This document shows positions 41,674 to 51,545 of a stretch of 64,000 nucleotides of DNA, piece by piece (position 1 is the first letter of the stretch; every line of letters starts with the position of its first letter). The notes under the pieces are model-generated. The model did no database searches. It had not been told where the DNA came from and worked only from the letters and a program-made list of their open reading frames with translations. Both the position numbers and the translations under genes were made by a program. The stretch comes from Paralithodes platypus (lineage: Eukaryota > Arthropoda > Malacostraca > Decapoda > Lithodidae): positions 4,060,388 to 4,124,387 of the forward strand of contig JAVRFV010002311.1 of NCBI GenBank assembly GCA_032716605.1. The letters run 5' to 3'.

Positions 41674-42326
41674 TCTTTGTTATTCAGAGGATTTATTGGG
41701 ATAGTCTTTGTTATTCAGAGGATTTATTGGGATAGTCTTTGTTATTCAGAGGATTTATTGGGATAGTCTTTGTTATTCAGAGGATTTATTGGGATAGTCT
41801 TTGTTATTCAGAGGATTTATTGGGATAGTCTTTGTTATTCAGAGGATTTACTGGGATAGTCTTTGTTATTCAGAGGATTTATTGGGATAGTCTATGTTAT
41901 TCAGAGGATTTATTGGGATAGTCTTTGTTATTCAGAGGATTTATTGGGATAGTCTTTGTTATTCAGAGGATTTATTGGATAGTCTTTGTTATTCAGAGGA
42001 TTTATTGGGATAGTCTTTGTTATTCAGAGGATTTACTGGGATAGTCTTTGTTATTCAGAGGATTTATTGGGATAGTCTTTGTTATTCAGAGGATTTATTG
42101 GGATAGTCTTTGTTATTCAGAGGATTTATTGGGATAGTCTTTGTTATTCAGAGGATTTATTGGGATAGTCTTTGTTATTCAGAGGATTTATTGGGATAGT
42201 CTTTGTTATTCAGAGGATTTATTGGGATAGTCTTTGTTATTCAGAGGATTTACTGGGATAGTCTTTGTTATTCAGAGGATTTACTGGGATAGTCTTTGTT
42301 ATTCAGAGGATTTATTGGGATAGTCT
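41648..42326. repeat. 31-bp minisatellite, about 22 copies
   Basis: Unit ttcagaggatttattgggat agtctttgtta, with rare T/C variants (ttactggg) and one 30-bp unit. The first unit lies within the LINE reading frame. There are no spacers, so this is not a CRISPR-like array. Confidence 0.97.
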
Positions 42327-42412
42327 GCGCCGAGCGTGGGCGCAAATCCTGGAACCTTCTGGGTGGAAGTCCAAGACGCTAGTCACTACACCAGCGAGCC
42401 CTTACATAAATT
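42327..42412 (-). mobile_element. tRNA-derived SINE T2, head fragment
   Basis: gcgccgagcgtgggcgcaaatcc ... gtcactacaccagcgagccc matches 26579-26655. The body and tail are missing, replaced by the 31-bp minisatellite. Confidence 0.75.
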
Positions 42413-43560
42413 GTTGACTGAACCGGCACATCATGCTAGCAACTTTCTGCGGGTCCCTCAATTAATGAACTGAATTGAAACAAAAAAGGCAGTTGATATA
42501 TATCCGATAATAACATATTTGGGGGAAATTAAAATATATTCCCTTCGATCATATGGGGAAAATAATAGGAAGAGAGTGAGAAATGGCCGCCATCTACAAA
42601 ATGAAACCTGCATATTGAGGTTCAGTGTTCGTTAATTTAGAGTTAATGTAAGCTATTATAGGTTAGGTAAGGTAAGGTAGGTTTGGTTATAAGGTAAGTG
42701 AAGTTAAAGATTGGGTTATATTTTAGGTTAGGTAAAATAGGTTAAGTTAACTAAAAATCGAGTGATTTCCCAAGGAAATGGATATGGAAATCGTTTGAAT
42801 TAAGTTAAATACAAGGGGGAAAACTGATTTAATCATAAAAACGAGTAACACCGTTACCGGTTACCAGTTAGTGAAGTTAATTAGTAGCTATTTTATTTTA
42901 AATGTGATGAAAATAGACGAAAATAGAATAGGGTCATTGAGAAGGTATTATCTCCTAACATTCGTGAATATGTCCGTTTAGAATGCTTTATACCCCAACT
43001 CGAAAAATTTAATCTTCGATGTTCGTCTTTTTTCACTAGCTTATGACTTTTCTAACCTAACCTAATCTAGTCTGGGGTAATATATGCTTAGTAAGTTAGG
43101 CTTAGTGAGATACTGTCAGGGACTTTTGGACAAATATTCACCATCAACTAAAAATGGTGGTGAACTAGAGGACTAATACAAATGTTACCCAATAAATATA
43201 AATTTTCTTTGTTTTACGTTCCATAGAAAACAGTTATTTTAGGGTAACTAATATTTCCTATAAAAATATTTAGTTTCATTTGACTGTCCTTATTTATTAT
43301 TCAATTTATATTATATTTTGCTTTCCCTGTATGCAGGCTCATAGAGGAATTAATTTGTATTATAACATTTAACCACACATCGAAAGCTACAGGAATCGTA
43401 GTTCAAAAAATGGATGGCAATATACTGTGACTTCCGCACCACAACACTCATTAGTCTCATTCTGCTCTAAGATTCATCAGCGATAGGACGTTCTCGATCA
43501 GTCCTCGTGACTCATAATCACCCAGATTGCAATAATTACTTAAAATAACTTCGATAGGCC
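42413..43560. other. AT-rich sequence with TTAGG-like stretches
   Basis: 42655-42740 contains degenerate ggttaggtaaggtaaggtagg. Otherwise I see no ORF or element. Confidence 0.45.
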
Positions 43561-43580
43561 TACTAGGCCTATTCTATAAG

Positions 43581-43859
43581 ATGACCACTTCAAATGTGAT
43601 GTGTAGTGGTGATATAATTGATAGGATCACTAAATGGGGAGCCCTGCTGCCCGGATCAAGTGGCCGTTGCCAGAAAATTTTGTTTGATGGCGTCCCTGCT
43701 ATAATGAAATGTGGCACTAGGAAGGACGACCGGCTCGGCGTCTGGGGACGGAAGATGGAAGGCCGCATGTTGGAGGGTAAGAATGGCCCGATGGTGCTTG
43801 CAGTAGGATCTGATGAGCCTATGATTGTTATTTCTCGGGCACCTTACTTGGTGAACTGA
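43581..43859 (+). CDS. Unrecognised 92-codon ORF
   Basis: Starts MTTSNVMCSGDIIDRITKWG and ends SRAPYLVN. It is more GC-rich than the surrounding sequence and rich in Gly, Lys and Arg (for example CGTRKDDRLGVWGRKMEGRM). No signal peptide, membrane segment or family motif is visible. It could be a chance ORF, an exon or the remnant of a mobile element. An overlapping minus-strand ORF of 64 codons weakens the case. Confidence 0.25.
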   Translation: MTTSNVMCSGDIIDRITKWGALLPGSSGRCQKILFDGVPAIMKCGTRKDDRLGVWGRKMEGRMLEGKNGPMVLAVGSDEPMIVISRAPYLVN

Positions 43860-43962
43860 TCTTACTAGCAGTTGGTGTTGACTGCAGCACTATAGCCTAT
43901 GGCCGCCACTGTCATTCCAGGTCAACCAAGGAATGGTGCTCTGACCTATGGTAACAGCAAAA

Positions 43963-44012
43963 TGAACCTCTATTATATAAGCACATTAGGCCCAGAATTA
44001 ACCCCTATCGGT
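43963..44012 (+). repeat. 50-bp flank shared with 45586-45636
   Basis: atgaacctctattatataag then cacattaggcccagaattaaccccta is repeated at 45590-45636. After the common TTAA the two diverge into different elements (TTAA-3-like here, the 45630 inverted repeat there). Confidence 0.8.
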
Positions 44013-44156
44013 ACCGGTCACGTCCCTTTGTATCTGTTTTTAGTCATAGTTAGATTATTTTATGCAGCTTAGGAAGGGTTGTGTGGGCGTCAGAAAGCTG
44101 TAGTTGTGATAGTTTATATGCCATTAACCCCTTCTGTACCGGTGACGCCTTTTTAA

Positions 44157-44300
44157 TTAAGTAACACCCGTTCTTAACATTAATCATCAATTACAAACCC
44201 CAATGCAAGCATATGGTCCTCCCGGGATTCCAACGCGGGACACCACACCCACAATAGAACAGAAGACATCTAAACCATTACACCACCAACACAGTTACAT
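44157..44300 (-). mobile_element. tRNA-derived SINE T4
   Basis: Minus strand: A box TGGTGTAATGG (44275-44285), B-box-like gttggaatcccgg (44224-44236), then tcatcaattacaaacccc complement body. It interrupts a TTAA-3-like sequence (44000-44157: ttaaccccttctgtaccggtgacgcc). A copy is at 50885-51010. Confidence 0.7.
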
Positions 44301-44319
44301 TTAGACGAATTAATGCGGT

Positions 44320-44533
44320 TTAATCACTTCTGTATCAGGGACTTCCTTTCCATCATATTCTGGCAACTATTAGACGATTATATTTACCTTAGGAAGGACC
44401 TCTAGCAGTAATAAGGCTTCAAACTATCTCGACCAACCCTTTCAAATACCACAGATCCTTCCTCAGCTGCATAATATCGTCTAAATATAGCTAGGATGAA
44501 ATACAACACGTCACTGGTAGTTAAAGGGTTTAA
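44320..44533. mobile_element. TTAA-3 hairpin MITE
   Basis: TTAATCACTTCTGTATCAGG ... CACTGGTAGTTAAAGGGTTTAA. Inner arms ctattagacgattatatttaccttaggaagg / cttcctcagctgcataatatcgtct. It shares its right TTAA with a second, truncated TTAA-3 (44530-44660). Confidence 0.8.
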
Positions 44534-44660
44534 CCCCTTCTGTACCGGCGACGTCTTATATTTTTGTATTGTAGCTACCATTCGACGATTTTATTCAGTA
44601 TAAAAAGGACCTCTAGCAATTAATAGGCTTCGAACTATTTCACTCCACCATTTGTAGGCT
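44530..44660. mobile_element. TTAA-3, right part missing
   Basis: TTAACCCCTTCTGTACCGGC ... gacgattttattcagtataaaaaggacctctag, then joins a TTAA-1 fragment at about 44675. Confidence 0.7.
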
Positions 44661-44674
44661 ACAACCACAAAAAA

Positions 44675-44843
44675 TCGACAGCTAAATGACACGAAGTCTT
44701 ACTATTGACAGAAAAGGGGCGAAAGGTCTTAAAGGTAACTTATTGTAAAACTACTGTATGTAAAATGTTTGTCAATCATTTTTTTTAATTTAATTGAAAT
44801 CGCCAAACAAGCATGAGGGAGAAAGGTGTCCAGCTCCCCTTAA
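44675..44843 (-). mobile_element. TTAA-1 fragment
   Basis: ctaaatgacacgaagtctta ... ggggcgaaaggtctta ... catgagggagaaaggtgtcc and CTCCCCTTAA. The left half is gone. The next sequence (TTAACCCTTTCAGTACCGCG) is a TTAA-3-like end sharing that TTAA. Confidence 0.75.
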
Positions 44844-44894
44844 CCCTTTCAGTACCGCGCACACGTTACCTTCCCACACAGTCCAACCACCAAC

Positions 44895-45170
44895 TTTATT
44901 CTGGTCCCCTTCCTCATACTTAACCCCATTAGTTTTAAGATCTTTATAAAGTTTGCCCCATTAGTTTGTCTATTTTAATACATTTCGCCCCAAAATTTCT
45001 TTGTCAATATGAATGAATACCTTTCGTGTCATTAATTGTGGAGGCACTGGCCTTCGCGTGAAAATTTTCTACCGAAAAATTTACAAATTAATCTAGTAGG
45101 GGGATATCTAATGGATTTTTAAAAAGTTGGATTGAAGTCTAGGGACTCTCGGAGGAAACTAAAAAATAAA
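44895..45170 (+). mobile_element. Degenerate TTAA-1 copy
   Basis: ttccccattagttttaagat, cgaaaaatttacaaattaat and ttgaagtctagggac are recognisable. The ends are no longer TTAA. Confidence 0.6.
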
Positions 45171-45427
45171 TAGACCCCCAAAATAACCACTGTACCTGAA
45201 GACCTTCCCACCACACAGTCCAACCACCAAATGACCGCCTCTGCTGCCTTGGTCCCACACTATGGTTAGGTGGTCCAGGTACCCCCCCTCCCCCACCACC
45301 ACAGGATACTCTTTCCCCCACAGGGTACTCTCTCCTTGCTCAGTCACGCCCACCTCCCCCTTTCCCCCATAACTGCTCTACCTCCGTCAATTTACCCCCC
45401 CCCCCCAACCTGACAATTTACTATCCT

Positions 45428-45478
45428 CTCTCTCTCTCTCTCTCCCCCCCCCCCCCCCCCCCCCCCACCCCCCCCCCT
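45428..45478. repeat. (CT)n followed by poly-C
   Basis: About 9 CT repeats, then a C-rich tract of more than 30 nearly uninterrupted C. Assembly here is likely unreliable. Confidence 0.9.
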
Positions 45479-45632
45479 TACATGGGCTCTCTATCATTGT
45501 TCAGTCCTAGCCCCTTCCCCTACCCCCCCCTCCCCCCTAACGAACCAATATGACCACAAATATAAAAATCTCAATTATTCCAACCCAATATGAACCTCTA
45601 TTATATAAGCACATTAGGCCCAGAATTAACCC

Positions 45633-45975
45633 CTTTAGGTACACTCACGCGTACTAAAAGTTGCTCAGGGGTGGGTCCTTCCTCCCCCTACTCCACCCTG
45701 GACAGGTGGAAGGGGGGAGTCGGGTCCAAGTCTACCCCACCTTCCACCCCCAAATTATCCCCTACTACCCCACCTTCCTTCTCTAGTTTGTGATTAGCGA
45801 CGATTGTTCTCATGTATTGCAAATTATTGGTAAACCATCAATGCACATGCTTACAATGGACAACATTTAACATTTATTATGAATTTATAAATACAATATA
45901 CTATATAATTGTATTCTCAAAATGAGTCTATACACAACGTGGGTTACACGAATCGTAGCTGTAGTGGTCTTGTGC
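45633..45975 (+). repeat. Left arm of a large inverted repeat
   Basis: From ttaacccctttaggtacact and actaaaagttgctcaggggt to gtagctgtagtggtc, followed by (CT)n and (GT)n (45976-46025). The inverted partner is 47640-47983, there preceded by (GA)n. The start at TTAA suggests a TTAA-type element. Confidence 0.85.
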
Positions 45976-46025
45976 CTCTCTCTCTCTCTCTCTCTCTCTC
46001 TGCGTGTGTGTGTGTCTCTCTCTCA

Positions 46026-46772
46026 TTGCACTACTTTCTACGATCCTGAGTTAATGTGATTTCAATATAATAATACCGTAATTAAATCCAGTATCATACA
46101 GTATTCAGGATAGTATGTTCACCATTATTGTAATACACATCAACGTGCCCTCTACGATTTACTCCTAGATTCTCAAATTACCTACACAGTCGTGCTTTTA
46201 TGTCTGATAAGGAAAGGACTAGAGGCAAAGATAGGCTGGAATAGTGTTGTGACTGTTATTGATTGTTTTGTTTATCATTTGAATCAGTTTCTCCCATTTA
46301 CTCAATACCATACATATTATAAACGGTCTGCATTTAATTCTAAGTGGCCTATACACTTTGTTCAATCAAGTAAATTTAAAACTCTAAACAAATTACTATC
46401 AAAGTCGGTGTTAACTGTTAGTAAGGTTTGAGTATCGAGCCCTTGAGTAGTAGGGCTTGCCTTCTCAGTCCCCCCTTCTCTGTCTCTATCTGTGATCCCA
46501 GCCTCTCACCTCTACAAACCCCCAAATAAGGAATAGGATTAATTGACAGTTTTACCCTCAACTCTACTCTATGTGTATCGAATGCAGGCACCATTCATTA
46601 CACACGCTAATGAAGGGAAATCTACCACATTAAGACCCGTTAAATCTTGGTTGTAGAAAGTGTGTGCTATAAGAGAGTTACAAGGAATAGTTATTATCTC
46701 AAAGACCTTCCGGTCCATTTCGGGGAAATATTCGAGGTGGAAGGAGAGACATTTTTCAGTGCACTAAACTCC
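46026..46772. other. Unassigned sequence inside the inverted repeat
   Basis: The ORFs of 79 and 61 codons here are not recognisable. No repeat was matched. Confidence 0.4.
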
Positions 46773-47050
46773 TTACAGAGTGTGCATAATACTACCGGTA
46801 CTATCTACTGCCTTCTTGAACTGCCGAACTGAGGAAATGTTTACAACGTTTGAGGAATGTTTGTTCCAGGTAGAACAGATCTTAAATGGGAAACAATTTC
46901 CACAAATACTAGTGCTGAACCTTTTCAATTCTAACTGCCAGCCATGGTTGCGTATTGTATTCATATTGAGGCTAAACATTTTGCTATGATACAAATCATC
47001 AAATCCATTACACATTTTAAAAACTTTAGTGAACTGACCTCGTAGTCTGT
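46773..47050 (-). pseudogene. CR1-like LINE C-terminal fragment
   Basis: Minus frame: LRGQFTKVFKMCNGFDDLY, then SICGNCFPFKICSTWNKHSS and SVRQFKKAVDSTG. The layout (RGxFxxVFKxxNG ... WN ... FKxxxD) is the standard CR1/L2 RT C-terminus, heavily mutated. Confidence 0.6.
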
Positions 47051-47059
47051 GTTAAAGAG

Positions 47060-47556
47060 AGAGAGTACAAAGGAGTACAAAGGAAATCAAGCAACAACAT
47101 ATCTAGTGACCCCTCTAGGCTGTTTGTCCTGCAAAACACGGAGGATCAAGTGTCCAAACAGTGGTTTAGAGTGGGTAAGTGAAAATTGGAAAGGGAACTT
47201 ATGCCCTGGAACTAATGTCCGTGGCAGGATTAGGAAGTTCGCAGGGAACAGATGGGTTAGTAACATAACACAGTTACAAGTGTTCTTTTGTATATCTGGG
47301 AAAAAGAGAGTAACGTCTTAGTAATATTTATACGCAATAATCCTTGATGAATTTGAGGGGGAATAAAATATTATTCATTTACAAACGCAGTCAGTCGCGG
47401 GTTTGATGCAAGATATTTGTCTAGGCGAAGTTTAAACGAATCAACGGTGCTGCAGTCTATAACTTCTCGGGGAAGCCCATTCCACAAGTTGACAACTCGA
47501 TTGAAGAAGATATTCTTAGATTCGTGCGAGTTAAAAGATTTACCAATAATTTTGCA

Positions 47557-47560
<4 letters not shown>
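47060..47560 (-). pseudogene. CR1-like LINE 3' end, second copy
   Basis: Minus frame NIFFNRVVNLWNGLPREVID, then STVDSFKLRLDKYLASN and stop near 47371, followed by the same 3' UTR as 36960-37215. Upstream codons are cut off by a (GA)n tract at 47561-47637. Confidence 0.8.

Positions 47561-47637
<77 letters not shown>
47561..47637. repeat. (GA)n microsatellite
   Basis: About 38 perfect GA repeats. They separate the LINE fragment from the right arm of the inverted repeat and give a false Ser-Leu ORF. Confidence 0.97.
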
Positions 47638-47639
<2 letters not shown>

Positions 47640-47640
<1 letters not shown>

Positions 47641-47983
47641 ATAGACCACTACAGCTGAGATTCATATAACCCACATTGTGTATAAAGACTTATTTTAAGA
47701 ATACAATTATACAGTACGTTTTATCAATAAATTCATAATACATTTTAAATGTTGGCCATTGTAAGCATGTGCAAAGATGGTTTAACAATAATTTGAAATA
47801 CATGCATGAGAACAATCGTCGCTAATCACTAACTACCAGTTAGAGAAGGAAGGTGGGGGAGTTGGGTATAGTTTGGGGGTGGAAGGTGGGGGTAGACATG
47901 GACCCGACTCCTCCCTTCTACCTGCCCAGGGTGGAGTAGTGGAAGGAAGGACCCACCCCTGAGCAACTTTATGTACGCGTGAG
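47640..47983 (-). repeat. Right arm of the large inverted repeat
   Basis: Complement of 45633-45975 (gaccactacagctgagattc ... gcaactttatgtacgcgtga). Differences are scattered substitutions. Confidence 0.85.
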
Positions 47984-48200
47984 TGTACACTCACGCATAC
48001 TAAAAGTTGCTCAGGGGTGGGTCCTTCCTTTCCCTACTCCACCCTGGACAGGTGGAAGGGGAGAGTCCGCTTCAAATGTACCCCCCACCTTCCAAGCCCC
48101 AAACTATCCCCAACTCCCCCATGGCCCTTCCTTCTCTAGCTGGCAGTTAGTGATTAGCGACGATGTAATACATGTATCATGTATTATAAATTATTGTCAA
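47984..48200 (+). repeat. Third copy of the inverted-repeat arm
   Basis: tacactcacgcatactaaaagttgctcaggggtgg ... gattagcgacgatgta lies head to head with the preceding arm, so 47840-48150 can fold into a hairpin of about 150-bp arms. Confidence 0.85.
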
Positions 48201-48789
48201 ACCATCATTGCATATGCTGTATTGTATTTTTTACGCTTTTAACCCCTCATTTTCCCTGAACTTCATAGCCCTCCCCACTAGTGGGGGGCGTGTTTTTAGA
48301 TTATTGGATAATGTCCTAGCATGTTTCACATGCTTGCACCGTCAGGGGACATTCTGACGACATATACAGACAAAACACACATAACAAAGCCACTCCAACA
48401 CCTTCCTCTCTCTCCAACACCCCTTCTCCCCTCTCAACACTCTTCTCTGAGCTATTGCCGATAAAAATGGCATGTTCAGTCCTGTAAAGAATCGTAAGAT
48501 TCAGATTCGTGAAGATTCCAGGACGAGCTCATTAGCGGCGGATCCCCAGATCGACCGTGGTGATTGTCACCTAAACATCTGCAAAACTAATGGGTAAATA
48601 CTCATTTCAGCTCCTATTCAGTATAAAACAACACTAGCCTATATATAACTCGCTGAAATCGCTGTCGGTCCAAAAAGTCAGGTTTACCCGGAAATGTGTT
48701 AAGAGTCGGAGTTAGACTGAGTTTGTTTTCTCTTGTCTTCTTGTTGAGAATATAGCCTAGCCTAGCTACAAACCTACTAAAATCTACCA
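48201..48789. other. Unassigned sequence
   Basis: 48245-48300 matches the 1212/39060 repeat inverted (ccctgaacttcatagccctccccactagtgg). The rest is unassigned. Confidence 0.45.
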
Positions 48790-49279
48790 TATGCCGGTCA
48801 CCTTCCTTTATGATCTCCCTCCGACATCAGACCCTTGCTTGACTTTGCTTCTGTTTGGAATACTGGATTTCAAGGCGATCTTAATTTTCTAGTCTGTTCA
48901 ACGTCGATGGTCGAAACAAGTAACCAACCACTCAAGTCTCGCTTATCATGATCGTCTCTCTACCTTAACCTGTTTTCAATTAAAGGCAGATTGTTGAGGA
49001 CCGACCTTATTCAGTGTTACAAAATATTCCATAATCTCTCGCCCATTACAGTAAACCCCATGACCTGTTCACTATGTCACCCCACCAAGGAGTAAGAGGT
49101 CATAAATACAAGATCTTTGTTCCCCACACAGAAACCGAAGCAAGAAAAAGGTTTTTCTCCTGTCGTATAATCCATCAATGGAACTCCCTACCAGCTGAAA
49201 TAGTTAATTCCCCCTCCCTTGCTCAATTCAAATATAAATTGATCCAACACCTCCACAACTCACTCTTCAACCCATAAAA
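48790..49279 (+). pseudogene. LINE RT C-terminal fragment, frameshifted
   Basis: Pieces in changing frames: SLAYHDRLSTLN-like (about 48935), LKGRLLRTDLIQCYKIFHNL (about 48983) and, from 49074, VRGHKYKIFVPHTETEARKR and FFSCRIIHQWNSLPAEIVNS to the stop at 49277. RRxFFSxRxIxxWNSLPxEIV is the RT C-terminal consensus of jockey/CR1-like LINEs. Confidence 0.65.
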
Positions 49280-49561
49280 TCCCCCTTCCCATTGTTTAGC
49301 AACATCTCAACCCCTGATAAACTACCCCATCATATTATTGGTCCGACACACACTAGCCTACCAGTCACCCCAATAGTCAAGCATCCCCAGTCACCCAGTG
49401 CATTCAAATGTTGCATCTGACTGGCGTGTCATGCTATCTCCTGGGCTGCCTAATCCTTGGCCTGTCATGCGCTACCGATTGGCGGCCCTACCAGGTGAGT
49501 TAACCAGGTGAGTTAGGGTAGTAAAGCTGTGAAGCTTCAACCTTAGGCTATGTCACCCTAC

Positions 49562-49768
49562 CTGGGCGGAGTGGACCTCAGGGCGGATAGGATTCACAGG
49601 GAGGATGTGGACACCGTAGACGTCAGGGGAAGGCACCCATGCACCGCAGTCGACGTAGACGCCCGCCAACCTCAGGAACAATGAGTTTATTATGGTGTTC
49701 CAGCCAGGACAAGGCGAACAGCTGTGTGGATGGGTGGCAGACTGGCAGCAATGTTTACTCTGGTTCAA
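49562..49768 (-). CDS. Candidate host exon, unidentified
   Basis: The minus frame stays open for about 70 codons and ends at a good donor, gcccag|gtaggg (49560-49561). The 3' half (LAGVYVDCGAWVPSPDVYGV, then HILPVNPIRPEVHSAQ) uses C/G-ending codons, unlike the AT-rich surroundings. The acceptor is unclear; ttgttcctgag near 49676 is one option. It lies on the same strand and upstream of the LAR-family exons, but it resembles no part of that protein that I know. It could belong to another gene. Confidence 0.35.
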
Positions 49769-49914
49769 ATCTTATGGGACCCTAGAGTCATAACATATAA
49801 AAGGGGTCATCAATGGAAAATGCTACATAATACATAATACTGATCATCTGTGGAACTACTATTAATCCTTACATACATAATAGTTACCAAGGCAGTCTAG
49901 CAAATTATCGCTAC

Positions 49915-50040
49915 AGGGTGTCAAACTGGGTAATTTTCTTTGAAGATGGAATAAATAAGAGACTGAAAACAGGACAAATGACACTAAGTAGCATTGTTTT
50001 GGCCATTTTAACACTTCCAAAGACAGAATTTGAGCTATAA
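49915..50040 (+). repeat. Dispersed repeat R1
   Basis: agggtgtcaaactgggtaattt ... tagcattgttttggccatttt ... cacttccaaagacagaatttga, as at 16110 and 35735. Confidence 0.65.
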
Positions 50041-50460
50041 ACCATAATGTTATCCTTACATATACAATAATAAGGACATCAAATATTCTACTTGGCACCC
50101 GTTCACACCCTGCGCTAGATCCCTTCTCAAAAGTCGCTAGAAGGCCAATAAATAGTGAATAAATGCTGAAAACCCCTCTAGAATGCCACAATAACTATAA
50201 TCATTCCCAAAATTTATCAATGCTGCAGAATTTTGCTAGAATTAGTGGCGCTATATTGAAAACAAAAAACTTGCTCTAGATCTAGCAGTAAATATCCGCA
50301 AATGGCAACCCTGTCACAATGCGAATCTACTCCAGCTGGAGAGAGAGAGAGACTTATTGAGTTGGCAAGCCTTTGCTTTAGGCTAGCCCTTGTTGTTGAG
50401 TTTAGGACTATTTCTGGGCTACCTATAATTAATAAACTAGATTATCGCTTATGCTGGAGA

Positions 50461-50676
50461 ATTGACCACTTGCGAGTTTCGTTCTATAAGGAAGTTGGAG
50501 CTGTAGACAGATATTTAGCAGAATTACCAGCTAAAATATGGTTGTAGTAGATATATAAATACATCAAATTCAATTCAACATACTCTTTAGCCATCAGAAG
50601 CCCACATTATTATTTTTGTTTACTATCGATGTCTACAGCTCCAACTTCCTTATAGAATGAAACTCGCTAGTCAATT
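50461..50676. mobile_element. Inverted-repeat MITE (family of 15062 and 23805)
   Basis: attgaccacttgcgagtttc gttctataaggaagttggagc at the left; gctccaacttccttatagaatgaaactcgctagtcaatt at the right. 216 bp, AT-rich centre. Confidence 0.88.
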
Positions 50677-50884
50677 GGCGCTCGAACAAATAAAATACCC
50701 GCATATTATTATTAGGATGTTTTCTATGCTATGAAAGAGGAAAAAGACAATGCTGAGTGTAACGAGTCTCCTTCAAAGTTGAAAGAGTAACAGCCAAATT
50801 CTAGGGATACATTCGAGTCTCCAAATGTCTTTAAGCAATTTAAGTCTTAGGATGAGGGAAATACAGATTGAGGGAGTTACTACA

Positions 50885-51010
50885 GTGTTCTGTATTAAGT
50901 AACACTCCGTTCTTAACTTTAATCATCAATAACAAACCCCAATGCTGCAATGCACTTTAAAGTACTGAAAGCATATGGTCCTCCCGGGATTCCAACTCTG
51001 GAAACCACTC
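50885..51010 (-). mobile_element. tRNA-derived SINE T4 fragment
   Basis: agtaacactccgttcttaac ... gtcctcccgggattccaactc matches 44157-44240. The A-box end is missing. It has an extra 20-bp stretch (ctgcaatgcactttaaagta). Confidence 0.7.
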
Positions 51011-51022
51011 AAAATATAAGCA

Positions 51023-51166
51023 CTCCAATAGTATCTCAAGGTTATGAAGTAGGTGTGTTGTGAATCATTTAAACCACTTGCTAGGGTATCAATATAATGA
51101 AATGAAAGCAAGTGGTTTAAATGATTCACAACACACCTACTTCATAACCTTGAGATACTATTGGAG
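51023..51166. repeat. 60-bp-arm perfect palindrome
   Basis: Arms 51023-51082 and 51107-51166 are exact complements by eye (ctccaatagtatctcaaggt ... accacttgct), with a 24-bp loop. Mirrored ORFs appear on both strands. Confidence 0.92.
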
Positions 51167-51167
51167 A

Positions 51168-51412
51168 TACTATGGACGAGATGGGTTGGGTGTGAGGGGA
51201 ATCTACTATAGGTGTGGGCCTATCCGCGCTCAGCAGACCCCCGTAATCTTGTGTTAATCTCTGACCGTTTTGGTGGGGTCAGTACTCAAGGTATTAGTGA
51301 GATGGGTCTATAATTGGGCCTTGTAATTGGGGTTGGGTGTGACAGGGATCTGCCTTGTATGGGCCGATCGGCTTTTTGCAGACTCCCTTTTTTCTTATGT
51401 TCTTCTTATGTT
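51168..51412 (+). mobile_element. CR1 3'-UTR fragment, plus orientation
   Basis: acgagatgggttgggtgtgaggg ... gatcggctttttgcagactccc then ttcttatgttcttcttatgttc. It is the complement of 51546-51790, the 3' end of the large CR1-like LINE, ending in the same TTCTTATG repeat. Confidence 0.85.
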
Positions 51413-51545
51413 CTATTAGTTACCATAGAGTTACCATAGACCTTCGGACTGTATGGGACGTCAGGCCCTGGCTGAAGCCTCCACGTCGACTTTCAGGAAT
51501 CTCGCAGAGCCTCCAGACCATCCGGTGGAGGGGGTGAGTCAGACA

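Noticed and set aside
41648..42326. CRISPR-like array of regular 31-bp repeats
   Set aside because: Units are directly adjacent with no spacers, the DNA is eukaryotic, and no cas genes are present.
47371..47649. 92-codon ORF with a Ser-Leu tail as a secreted or membrane protein
   Set aside because: The Ser-Leu part is a (GA)n tract; the rest is a LINE C-terminus.
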